Positions 47,917 to 58,640 of a DNA stretch of 64,000 bases are shown here, one piece after another. A program made the translations under genes and the position numbers. A model generated the notes under the pieces. That model was not told where the DNA came from. It was given only the letters and a program-made list of their open reading frames with translations, and searched no databases. The first letter of the stretch is position 1. Each line of letters opens with the position of its first letter. This DNA comes from Angiostrongylus vasorum (Eukaryota > Nematoda > Chromadorea > Rhabditida > Metastrongylidae): assembly GCA_018806985.1 (NCBI GenBank), contig JADANN010000249.1:62001-126000 (forward strand). The letters run 5' to 3'.

Positions 47917-48547
47917 AGCTTTTTATTTTCTGCCTTTTATACTTTTTATGGCAGGTTATTGCTATGCGAAATACAACCACAAGATTGCTGAGATATTTGC
48001 AAAACTCCGGACCGCAGGTGTTTGCGGTGGGGAACGAACGCGCTATTGTCCTTTCCGGGGAGTAGCGCGTTCACCACCACACCATGCGGGTCCTTTGTTT
48101 CGCCTGTCTCACAGCTAGTTCTTATCGATCTCTGCCGTCAGCAATCACCCGTCACCGCGACTGATCTGGTGAGCCCATATCGGCATTAAACCCAGTTAAG
48201 CTGAGGCTGTAGTTGAATTCACAATAATTAGCTTTTTATTTTCTGCCTTTTATACTTTTTATGGCAGGTTATTGCTATGCGAAATACAACCACAAGATTG
48301 CTGAGATATTTGCAAAACTCCGGACCGCAGGGTTGTTCGATATGGGCTCCCCCAGATCAGTCGCGGTGACGGGTGATTGCTGACGGCAGAGATCGATAAG
48401 AACTAGCTGAGAGACAGGCGAAACGAAGCGACCCGCATGGTGTGGTGGTGAACGCGCTACTCCCCGGAAAGGACAATAGCGCGTTCGTTCCCCACCGCAA
48501 ACACCTGCGGTCCGAGTTTTGCAAATATCTCAGCAATCTTGTGGTTG
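47917..48547. mobile_element. SINE B composite (copy 8) with 14 bp target-site duplication
   Basis: One whole minus-strand unit (47917 to about 48233) is followed by the beginning of a second tandem unit (to about 48330). This is joined to an inverted plus-strand segment ending at atcttgtggttg. Perfect 14 bp repeats tatatacattgatt lie at 47903-47916 and 48548-48561. The repeated segment in the two tandem units is essentially identical. Confidence 0.85.
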
Positions 48548-48561
48548 TATATACATTGATT

Positions 48562-49459
48562 TCACTGCGTGTAGTAAGGATTTGTTCTCACCAGGCTGCT
48601 TTTAAATATTGGGGCTAAGGAAATGATGTGACAATACGCTGAGCGAAGGAATTTCTGAGGGCTGTGAAAGGAAAAAATCCAATCACATATGAACTCGGTT
48701 AAAAAAGCAGAAGCTTCACTAGAGCAAAAAAACTTATCAAACCATGCGGAAATAGTGCGTACATATGTTTATAAATAGGTGCAGTGGTGTGCCACTGCAA
48801 GTGGTTAAGGAGTTTTGGGAACAGTTTTCCCAATGCGAAGCCTTTCCAGCTTTCTAGCCATTGATGAGCAGCTCATAGAACATATCGGGCGAATGAAACT
48901 ACGTCGTTTGCACTAAGCACACGGCAAATCGACATATGCCGGAAGTCGTTATTAAAAGAATCTGTACGTGTGCAGGTGCGCAACTTCCTCATAGAATTCA
49001 AACACATAAAGAGCAGTGAAAGCAGGAGTTGGCATGCACATCGTCAACGCCACAGCCTCCACCAGCAACACGAGCATCTTTTGGCCCCAACCTTCATTCT
49101 TTTTGTTTTTGCTGTACAATAGTGCTTACAAGCTAGTGCAGGCATTTTGGAGCTGTGAAATACTTTCAATTGAATCGAAAAAATCCAAAAATTTTTCTCT
49201 TTTTCCTAACTATCCTGCAATATATGGAATACTGAAGTATCGAAGTATTTAAGTCGGATAGTATGAAGCATTGAAAACAATGAATACAACCAGAGTAGTG
49301 TTGAAAGGAATCATTAAAAGATCTATGCTATAGAATTCCGTGATTCAATTTGCATTTACTCTTGCATCAACTAAATATTTTTATTGGGCATTTCAGATAA
49401 TTGTTACACTGGTTTTCAAAATCCGTTTGTTCACTTATTGAAAATTTGACACTTGATAC
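48562..49459. other. Spacer without recognised gene
   Basis: No domain or repeat family is seen. The frame 49016-49252 (+) is unsupported. Confidence 0.3.
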
Positions 49460-49838
49460 TTACTTGAGCGGCCCGTCATCACTAGTTGCGCGGGCCACAG
49501 CATAATCATCATTTTTCGGAGATTTGCTGTTTAAGCCATCATGGTTCCCTGGAATCCAGAGCACAGTCTGGCCAAAGTCTGCTCCAGGTCGTCACCACGA
49601 CAGGCAGTCGCAGCCCTTGTGGATTAGAGGGAGATTTACCGCCATGCGACTTTGATATCAAGACGGTGGTGGATCCCTGTTATTGGTTTACTCTTAGCTA
49701 GACTTCCTGATGAGAACGCCGGACTCCTCAGCTTGGGAGACCCCTGCCGGGGGACGAATCCCCCCGCTGTATATCGCAGTCCCACACCCAGGAACACCTC
49801 CCAGTCACGATGAAGCGGTTAACCGTTGGGAGGCACTT
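49460..49838 (-). mobile_element. Family C retroposon, copy 9
   Basis: Minus-strand copy directly upstream of the plus-strand astacin gene: gatacttacttgagcggccc to aagcggttaaccgttgggag. Confidence 0.75.
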
Positions 49839-49924
49839 ACTGAATGGCGAATAGGAAATGTGAATGGTGTCGTCAGCTTTCTTTCTTCCATTCCTTCATA
49901 ACGGTTCCATTGACCTCAGAATAC

Positions 49925-49932
49925 ATTTACAG
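49925..49932 (+). promoter_or_regulatory. Possible SL trans-splice acceptor
   Basis: The sequence catttacag ends exactly at the ATG of the astacin gene (49933). The paralogue on the minus strand has atatttag four bases before its ATG near 59447. Such acceptors close to the start codon are typical of nematode spliced-leader addition. This is inference from position only. Confidence 0.4.
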
Positions 49933-52205
49933 ATGAGAATCACCGCACTACTCATTGTCATAGCCGTAGGGACGAACTGTAAGGGCAGAGGTCGAACTAA
50001 GAGACAAGTACTGAAGGACAATTTCGGTCTGAACACGACATGGCGTGGGGCAATTCCTTATGCGTTCAACACATCAGGTTAGTTTTGAGAGAACTACACC
50101 ATTTACAACTCTACAAATATAATGCATAGGTTTGGTTTCAGTTACCTCATAATTTCACATTGTGGTCTTTTGGCAGATAATCTTCAAACAATGTCGAAAA
50201 ATAATTGTTTGCTATACTAAAAAAGGGCGCTTCTGGCGCACTGGTTGGAGGCGCCACTGTGACGCACACGTGAGATCGATCCCCGCGCCCATGGCTCACC
50301 AAACCTTCCATCCCTCCGGGGTTGGCAAATTGGTACCAGACTTGCCTGGGAGGATAGCAGCACTGGCTCGATACATCGGTAGGCCACCGTGAGTCATTCC
50401 ACAAGCCAGATATGCATTCAGTCACCTCTAACGATACTTAATGAAGTCGAATGCTAAGCGCGTCCCTCAGGGGATTGATCAATGCCGAAAGCTTTATGCT
50501 TTTATCCTTTTATACTGGGTTGAAATGCCACTAACAGTTTAGAATTGTAATACTGAGAGGCATCTACAAATAGCAGTAGTAATGCTGACAACGGAGACCA
50601 TAATTTTAGCGGGTTACTTAAAAGACAAGGAGAAGGAGAAATCAAATCGCAAAAAAAACAAGCGAGAAACCACTTATTAATGCTCAAAAAATTAAACATT
50701 GATTTCAGATCCCATTGTGCTGAAAATGTTCAAAATGGGAGTAGAGGTTTGGACCGAAGTCACCTGTATCGACTTTGTAGAGAACAAAACTGGTTGGCCT
50801 CATGTTTCGCACCAAACCTATGAATTACTTTTTTCACATCAACTGTTTGCAGCTAAGGACAAGGTGGTCGTGGTCAAGGAAGACGACTGCTCGTCGAGTG
50901 TTGGTCGTGTCGGCGGAGACCAGCCCCTTTCGCTTAATGAACGCTCGACGGTGAGCTGCACTATAACAACTAATTTTTTTAAATGCTAGAAGTTCTTTGT
51001 TTCTACCGAATTCCTTTTAACCACACATTTTCGCTACTGAACGTTTTAGGAAGCAGCAGCTGTTCATGAAATTGGTCATGCTCTTGGACTATTCCACACA
51101 ATGCAGAGATTTGATCGTGACAACTATATTAAACTTCTCGTGCAAAATATCGACGTGGGTCTTTGTGAAATCCCTAGTGATTAAAGCATTTGGGAATGTT
51201 ATAGCACTGGTTTAGCCAACTGAAATGGAGGAGTTCAGGAAACTTGGCTTGGGTATAGCTGGTGTTTATAATCTTACGTACGATTACGGTAGTGTTATGC
51301 ACTATGATGAAAGAAGGTTTGCTCTGTAGGAGTCTTTGACGAAGTTGTGGGTATTATTGTATTTCTCAGTTGTTCTATTAATCAACAACCCACAATAATG
51401 GCGACAGATTCCCGTTATCAAAAGACGATGGGATCTGGAATAATTTCCTACTCTGATATCTTCATGATCAACGAACACTACCAATGCAATGGTTGGACAT
51501 GTAACTAAGTTGCATTAAAATTCAATCGCACCAGAGAAAGTTTGGTTTTTTAGCAAGATGCAACAAGTCAACATCTGCCAAGTGCGTGAACGAGGGATAT
51601 CCTCACCCTCGGAACTGTTCCATTTGTATTTGTCCGAGTGGTTATGGTGGTGTCCTATGTGATCGACGGGTAAGCAATAAAACCACTATCGAATGTAGAA
51701 CGAACAGGAAATAGAATTTCTTCTAGCCACCTGGATGTGGAGATGACCTTGTGGCAACCAAAATGGAGAAATTGATCGCCATCAGCTTCGGTCTTGGAAT
51801 CGGTCTCAGGGATCAGTTCATGTTTTGTCACTACATGATTACGGTATGATTGCACCAAACACGATTATCGTTGTAGCGGATGCATAAGAGTACTCAGGCG
51901 CCTCAAGGAAAAAAAGTCGAAGTTCATGTCGAGTCGATTTCTGGTGGTTACGACGAACCTGGATGTTATAAGGGAGGAGTGGAGGTCAAGTTACAAAAGG
52001 ATCAAAGACTGACCGGTGTTCGGTAAAAAATCAGTGCTCGAGAATTACATATCTCCTATCAAAAGTTTGTAATTTTTTTTCTAGTTTTTGCTCGAAGAGG
52101 GGAACTGGGGTTCCCGTGGTCGCAAGCTCGAATCGGTTGCCAGTGATCTTCTTCAACAGATTAGGCACAATGGAGGCAACTCTGAAATATCGTTACATTG
52201 AATAA
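49933..52205 (+). CDS. Astacin-like metalloprotease (M12A) with EGF-like and CUB domains
   Basis: Exons: 49933-50077, 50709-50792, 50853-50950, 51050-51154, 51216-51316, 51370-51491, 51554-51669, 51727-51843, 51898-52022, 52085-52205. Joined, they give 377 aa in one frame. A signal peptide (MRITALLIVIAVGTNC) is followed by a basic cleavage site (RTKRQ) and the mature start (TTWRGAIPYAFN). The zinc site is HEIGHALGLFH followed by TMQRFDRDN. The Met-turn region is DYGSVMHYDE, and EHYQCN ends the catalytic domain. A Cys-rich EGF-like segment ([19 protein letters not shown]) and a CUB domain starting [11 protein letters not shown] complete the protein, which is probably secreted. Oddities: the pro-domain is very short; the Trp after the conserved Cys (CW in most astacins) is Ser; and exon 4 lacks the donor used in the paralogue, so I used an upstream gtgggt that removes about six residues. 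Without that donor the frame stops. Confidence 0.85.
50222..50512 (+). mobile_element. SINE A copy 17, in astacin intron 1
   Basis: Head gggcgcttctggcgcactgg, B box gagatcgatcccc, tail ccgaaagctttatgctttta. It explains most of this 631-base intron. Confidence 0.8.
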
Positions 52206-52229
52206 GTGCCAAAAGTCCTTGCTTCAAGC

Positions 52230-52235
52230 AATAAA
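52230..52235 (+). terminator. Polyadenylation signal of the plus-strand astacin gene
   Basis: AATAAA lies 25 bases after the stop codon (52203-52205). Confidence 0.6.
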
Positions 52236-52361
52236 TTTTATGCGCAGAAATGCTTTGTTTCTGATAGAGAATGCAAAAAATCCAAGTGCGAGGACATCAC
52301 TTGGAAAGCTTGAAAAGGTGTTTAGACGACTCTGATTTTCAGTGATGACTTTCCTTGAAGC

Positions 52362-52642
52362 TAAAAGGATAAACCTCTCGGCGTTGATGAATCCCTCAGG
52401 GATGCGCGATGTATTCGACTTTCATTAAGCATTGTTGAAGGTGATTGAATGTTTATCTGACCATTACGATGACTTGCCGTCGCTACCCGTGTAAAGACCC
52501 AGTATTGCTATACTCCCAGAAAAGTCTGACAACAATTTTCCGACCCCACCGCGGAAGGATGGAAGGCTTGCCGAGCCTTGAGAGCCGGGATCGATAAAAT
52601 GTGTATTGCAGAGGACCACAGACCACTGCGCTACACATTTCC
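52362..52642 (-). mobile_element. SINE A copy 18
   Basis: Minus-strand copy behind the astacin gene: aaaaggataaacctctcggc to ccactgcgctacacatttcc. Head slightly degenerate. Confidence 0.75.
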
Positions 52643-53154
52643 TATGACTTTGGTTACCTTCGGAAAACTATTTTGTTGTGATAGTAGTTTGCTGCGCCAA
52701 TATCAATGCTCAATAATTTTGTGGTAGCAGTTATTGTGCTTCGAATTTAAAAAAAGTCACGGTTTCTCCACAGAACGAACTGCTCAAGGGTTACCGCTTT
52801 AGAATTCGTAGCGCAAACGTTGGCAGAATAGCAAGCCGCTCAAAAACAGAAATACAAATTATATTCGTCTAAAAAGTTAGTGGTTTTTCTTCCGTGATTT
52901 CCACTGACGTTTCATCTATCACACAGATCAATATTCTGCACTTAAAAAATGTGCAAAACCTTTTTTTCGGGAAAAAGTCCATTGATAGATAATTCGAGTG
53001 ACAATTGACTGTTATTTCACTTCTAATCGCTGTGATGAATCTGCTTTTCGCACAGGAAGGACCGATATAAAAAATGGAAAAACAAACTTGGTGTAAGTTG
53101 CACTTTCTAATGCTGAGAGAATTGTGAGTGTATAATGGAATATAGTATGGTATA

Positions 53155-53435
53155 AAAGATAAAGGATAAAGCTCTCGGTGTTGATCAATCCCTTTAGGGA
53201 TACGCCATACATTCGACTTCATTAAGTATCGTTGAAGGTGTTTGGATGCATATCTGGCCCTTACAGTGACTCGCGGTGGTCCGCCGATGCATCGAGGCAG
53301 TGCTGCTATCCTCTCATACAAGTCCGGTACCAATTTGCCGACCCGGAGGATGGAGGGCTTGGTGGGCCATGGGCGCGGGATCGATTCCATGTCTCTGTCG
53401 GGGTGGCGCCTCCAATCACTGCACCACATGCGCCC
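53155..53435 (-). mobile_element. SINE A copy 19 with target-site duplication
   Basis: Flanked by tatagtatggtata (53141-53154) and tatagtaaggtata (53436-53449), 13 of 14 matching. Full length. A 186-codon minus-strand frame crosses it and is an artefact. Confidence 0.85.
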
Positions 53436-53449
53436 TATAGTAAGGTATA

Positions 53450-54984
53450 GTAAGTAGAAAACAACTACCTAGTTAAACCTAAGCCAATAGAGCAAAGTTC
53501 CTTCCGTAATTCTATAATTTTCTCAACTTCTTGACACCTCTAATTATCGAAAAATTATCGTCTATTGTCTAAAAACCAACAAGTCCGTAATAATATGAAA
53601 TTGGGCGGTGTTCGCTTTAGCGAAATATAAACCCAGGGGGAATGCACAAATAAGATGAAGAAAACTTGGTAGAATGTAGGACGAAAACGAGGTGACGTCA
53701 CCAACTTCAAGTGGAATATCGTGTTTAGAGTAGTAGTGTAAAGAACACTCGCGATTCCGCCCACTCGGTGAGCAATGTGTGCAGGTCGCTTCCATTTTTT
53801 AGCACATAAAGTACGTGCGGCACTTAGCAGCCGTCCTGCTTGGGACGATAGCTAATTTTTAGCCTTTATGAACTCGCTGGTTTTTAAAAAATGGACGACA
53901 ATTCCTTAATCACTACAGTGGAGGGGAAGGGAGGAGGTTTGTGAACATGACAAGACTGGTAGAGGTGGTTTTGCTCCACTGTTCAATGTGTATGGATGAA
54001 ATGTTCGCTATTATTTACTACAATAGAATGGTTTCTATAATGTTACCATGTTCCATCTCACAATCACACTACCGTCGGCATTTGAAAGGGTGCTGTGTCC
54101 ACTACTGTATTTTCTACAGCCGTATATCCAATACAAAAACCAAGATTAATCGCACCGATTTCAATGAAGTAGCAATTAGTCATTACTCAAACCCCAGTCG
54201 ATGAATTTTTCCAAGAAGATTTTTATAAATCCCTGAGGGTATAGGATGGCTCTTTTTATTCTACCTTTTCTACATTGCTCTATTTTCGAAAATCTATCGA
54301 ATGCTTATAAAAAATGTTGTTAAAAAAGTTTCGTGCCTGAAAAAACATCTGGAAGAAAGTGACTCTAGAGATCATAATGGCCACATGAGGCGCCCGCCAC
54401 ATATGGATTTAGACGTCCTAATCTTCAGTTAGGTGCTATGAAACGAAATAAGTAAATATTATAAGAAGACAACAGAAACACTTTAAACGTTCAGAGAATT
54501 TATGTTATCTGGGTGCACAGGATTCTGTAATGGCGGAATATGTAAACTTCTACTTTTTTCAATAAACAAAGATCTTTGTGATTCTCTCTTCACCGAATGA
54601 CCTCTAATTATTTAATTCACACTCTTTGTCGAAGGCAATCGATCGGTTGGCCGAGACCTTGCCTGATCAGAAATAGCGGCAAGACGCCTAAACATGGATC
54701 AGATGCGGCTCTATAGTTGCATTGAGGCGACTATAGAGCTCTCGTATATTCCGACTGTGTTATGGGTTCTGTTACTCCTTCTCGATTCAGCCCTAACATC
54801 AGTCTCCTTTAAGTGACGAGCAATGCGTGATACGTGGTTAGGAATCTGCTGAAGTGAATAAATTCCATGCATGCTCTTGAGAAATCCTGTATGTTGTAAC
54901 AAGAGATCAAAACCAGCTTTCGCTTAACCATGGTACGACTAGTCAGTATCTGTTAACTTTTTTTTAAATTAGATTTTTTTTTGT
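53450..54984. other. Spacer between the two astacin genes; nothing recognised
   Basis: Short frames only (for example 53941-54204, +; 54711-54902, -), without domains. Confidence 0.3.
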
Positions 54985-55052
54985 GAGCCCCCACGCACAT
55001 CAGCGTAGCACTGAGGAGGGAAAAATCGCCGAGATGTCAGACAACGAACCTC

Positions 55053-55084
<32 letters not shown>

Positions 55085-55135
55085 CGACAACTCGTACCAT
55101 CCTCGCTTCAGCTCAGCATGGGCAGTTCTTGAGAA
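54985..55135. repeat. Family F half-element with (CAA)n tract
   Basis: actgaggagggaaaaatcgc, cgagatgtcagac, an about 40 bp (aac)n run at 55049-55088, then cttcagctcagcatgggc. It is the right arm of family F with an expanded triplet tract. Confidence 0.6.
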
Positions 55136-55227
55136 CATATATGTAGATAAATTGAATATTTATGCCTAGGTTTATAAAAAGTCGCGCTTTTTGTGTTTAA
55201 ATTAATGGTATTACGCGACGATTAACA

Positions 55228-55345
55228 ACTTTTTATTGAACGACTTTTATTCGGCTAACGTTTCGACGTCTGCGTCTTCATCAGAGCCGACAAACCGAGT
55301 CGATGATCCACATTTGTTCGTCTTCTCGATGTGCCGTTATCACCG
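55228..55345. repeat. Family F arm, subtype gacgtct
   Basis: ttcggctaacgtttcgacgt, cttcatcagagccgac, gagtcgatgatcc. The same subtype recurs at 61976 and 62340, where the wording around the core is nearly identical. Confidence 0.55.
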
Positions 55346-55698
55346 GGCAATCACTTTTATCAACATCCACCTAGAGGAAGGCTCCACCAAAAAATGTGAC
55401 CAGGGACCATAACTCTCGCACTATCATCACTTGTAAGGCGAAGGATTCTTGTGAACCAAATATCCCCACAAATTAATGTTCTAGGAGTGACCAAGAGAAA
55501 AGGAAGACGAAGTGACGAGAAAAAATTTGTAGGAGGAGAAGAGGCTCCAACGATTACTATTAGTTCATCGAAGTAGACGTTTCGTATCTCGACATTAGAA
55601 TTTGTTTACCTTGATGAATGGATTTGCTGGACTGAAATGCTCTTCTTCTCTAGCATCTGTTCAAGCAATGTATCCTTCAAATTGATGAAGACTTCTTG

Positions 55699-55901
55699 TT
55701 GACTTTTTATTTACTGCCTTTTACTAGTTTTCACAGCAGGGCATTATTTGTGAAAAAACCACAATGTTGCTGAGATATTTGCAAAACTCCGGACCGCAGG
55801 AGTCTACGGTGGGGAACGAACGCGCTATTGTCCCTTCCGGGAAGTAGCGCGCTCACCACGACACCATGCGGTTCGTTCCCCACCGTAGACACCTGTGGTC
55901 C
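55699..55901. mobile_element. SINE B composite (copy 9), short, with 12 bp target-site duplication
   Basis: A minus-strand 3' segment (ctttttatttactgcc to accatgcg) is joined at 55870 to a 32-base inverted plus-strand piece (gttcgttccccaccgtagac onwards). Perfect repeats gaagacttcttg lie at 55687-55698 and 55902-55913. It is the simplest case of the inverted-end structure. Confidence 0.85.
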
Positions 55902-57631
55902 GAAGACTTCTTGCTTTCTCCATGCTAAAGCTTTTACTCTCAAAGCTGTGAATCGTTTGAGAATCGAATCATAACAGTGATTTGAGCAACCACAGCATTA
56001 CAGTGTAATTGTCCTTTACCAAGCCGTAGTTTTTTTCTTCGTAATGTAGAGAAAAAAGAAGTTCGCTTCTGACCTTGAAGCTCCCATAATGAAATAACTC
56101 ATCGGAAATCGATCATATCCTTTACTAACAAAACTTTGTGCCAGATTGACACCATCCAAAGTGATTTGTCGCTCTTGATTTATGTAAACCCTTAATTACA
56201 TCAAAATAATTTCACGCCTGAAACTAATTACTGTTAATCGATGTGACGATAAGTGAACATTGTCTCCATTCTGCCGAACCTATTGAATAGGATAACTGGC
56301 AGTCTATTGGAACTTGAGGTAATGGGAATTTCGCTGCCGTTCCTCGAGCAAAAACTGAAAGAAAGTTGCGTGAACTTGTGGAAGAAATTGTGGTTTTTCG
56401 ACTACCTACTCTTACCGGTAGCCTGTTAGCTTCTGATCCCTTTGAGCTTTGACTTCGACTCCTCCCTTAGTACATCCAGGTTCGTCGTAACCACTAGAAA
56501 TCAACTGAACATGAATTACGATTCTTTTTCCTTCAGGCGCCTGAACGAAGTTATACCTCAGCCATAACGAAAATAGTGATCGATACATCCTCACCGTAAT
56601 CATGTAATTGCAAAAAATTGAACTGATCCCTGAGACCGATTCCAATACCAAAACTGGTGATGAGCAATTTTTTCTACACTAGTTGCCACAAGGTCGTCTC
56701 CACATCCAGATGGCTAGAATGAACTCGACTTCTTTGTTGGTCTTGCATTCATCAGCAGCGCCATTGCTCACCCGTCGATCACACAGGGTACCACCGTAGC
56801 CACTTGGACAAATACAAATGGAGCAGTTTCGAGGATGAGGATAGCCCTTCGTTTACACACTTGGCAGACGTGGATTTGTTACATTTTGCTAAAGAATTAG
56901 GCTTGTTCTATCGTTATCGATTTCTACTCCAAAACGATTTCGTGTCTGACCATTGCATCCATAGTGTTCGTTGATCATGAAGATATCAGAGAAGGAAATC
57001 AAATCAGATCCCATCGTCTTTTGATAAAGTGGATCTTTTGCAATCATAGTAGGCTGTTGGTTAGCGGAAAAACTAGGAGATATGATAGTATTCGCAAGTG
57101 TGAAAAGAATAGCAAGTACATGGTCAAACCTTAGCTCCCCATAATGCATAACACTACCGTAATCGTAGGTGAGGCCATAGATATCGGTAAAGTTTTTCCT
57201 CATTATATCGAACTCCTCGATGTAAGCTAGCTAAAGAAATTGTGCGCGACTTTAAAACACTCCAATTACTTACGTTTTCGCAACGACCCACGTCAACATT
57301 TTGCATGACGATCATTGTGAAATTGTCACGGTCATACCGTTGCATTGTGTGGTAAAGTCCAAGAACGTGGCCAATCTCGTGCACAGCCGTACCTTCCTAA
57401 AACGTCTATTGCGCTTAGCAAAAAAGAAATTTCTACTAAGGAGAAAACATTCTGAACGTGTGTTATTTTTTTAAAAGATCCTAATTTGAACGAGTCATAC
57501 CGACGCTGAGTCCTCAAGAGAAAAAAAAGCTGCTCTCCGCCCATTCGTCCAACGCTCGACCAACTCCCGTTTCCTTTAATCACAACCACCTTGTCATGGG
57601 CTGCAAGTTATTAGTATACAATAAAGCAACC

Positions 57632-57950
57632 AAAACAGTGCTGAGATATTCGTAAAACTTGGACCCCGAGCCGGATCCAATCACGATTTCTGTTTCCGGG
57701 GGGCACCCGCATTACACATTGCGTCACGGAGGCCCTTGCTCTGCGTTTCTCCCAGCTAGTTTTCTCCCTAACGCTGCCATCAGTAATCTCACATCAGTGG
57801 GATTGATCTGAGGAGCACGTATCGGCATTGAACCCAGTTAAGCTGAGGCTGTAGTGGAAACGGTCGAACCACTATTTCCCTTTCCGGGGACCCGCCGTTG
57901 TGGTTGTAATTCACACCATATCCTGGTGTGAAAAAATTTTAGTAACATAC
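57632..57950. mobile_element. SINE B composite (copy 10), diverged, in an astacin intron
   Basis: The minus-strand part is gctgagatattcgtaaaac to cagttaagctgaggctgtag. The opposite-strand end piece is gttgtggttgtaattcac, ataccctggtgtga-like. This is an older example of the same inverted layout, between astacin exons 57501-57600 and 57990-58073. Confidence 0.6.
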
Positions 57951-58409
57951 AATAAAGTAATCTATCGCTTTGATAAGAGAGGAACGAACCATTCTTGTCT
58001 TCCACAAAGTTGATACATGTAACATCACTCCATACCTCTACACCCATCTTGAAAGCTTTTTGAATTATGTGGTCTGGAACACTAACAATTAAATTACACG
58101 CATGATTGAATCTAAAACATCATGATCATGACGAGATTTCCAACGGTGTGTTTACCGTGATGAAATAAATATAGCGTTAATAACTGGTTTATTTTTGTTT
58201 TTCACCCTTTCCTTGTATTGTAAGCTATTTTTTTGAAGTCTTTTTAGTTTTTTCTGATCTTATCAGGGTTTTAATATCCGAAAGACTATTTCTTTTATTT
58301 TATATGACCCTTCCTCACGTTATGGTACGGATCGCAGCACCTCTCCGTTCAATTCTGTTTTCTCCCATCCATTTTTTTTCTCCCATCCATTTCCACGAAG
58401 ACCTTCCAA

Positions 58410-58640
58410 CTTTTTGCACGTGTCTTTGGTTATAGCTTGAGGATTTTCTTTCTGGAGTCTTGAGATAGCCGGACTAGAGCGTTCCCAATTGGATTCCAGA
58501 GAGCGATTTTTTTTCCAGACAAGTCCGGTACCAATTTCCCGACCCCGTGGGATGAGATGCTTGGTTGGTCCGGAACGGAATTGAACTAGCACCATTCTCA
58601 TGGTAACGGACATCACTATCACTGTGCTATCCAAAAACAC
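58410..58640 (-). mobile_element. SINE D copy (third tRNA-like SINE family)
   Basis: Shares with 60655-60855 the blocks tggagtc(t/c)(t/c)gag, gaacgttccca(a/t)ttggat, gacaag(t/c)ccggt(a/g)ccaattt and the end catcactatcactgtgctat. Read on the minus strand this end gives a tRNA-like head (tagcacagtgatagtgatg). Confidence 0.55.

Noticed and set aside
52869..53429. 186-codon minus-strand open frame, the longest in the window
   Set aside because: About half of it lies in SINE A copy 19, whose tRNA-like sequence is open by chance, and the rest has no domain or splice context.
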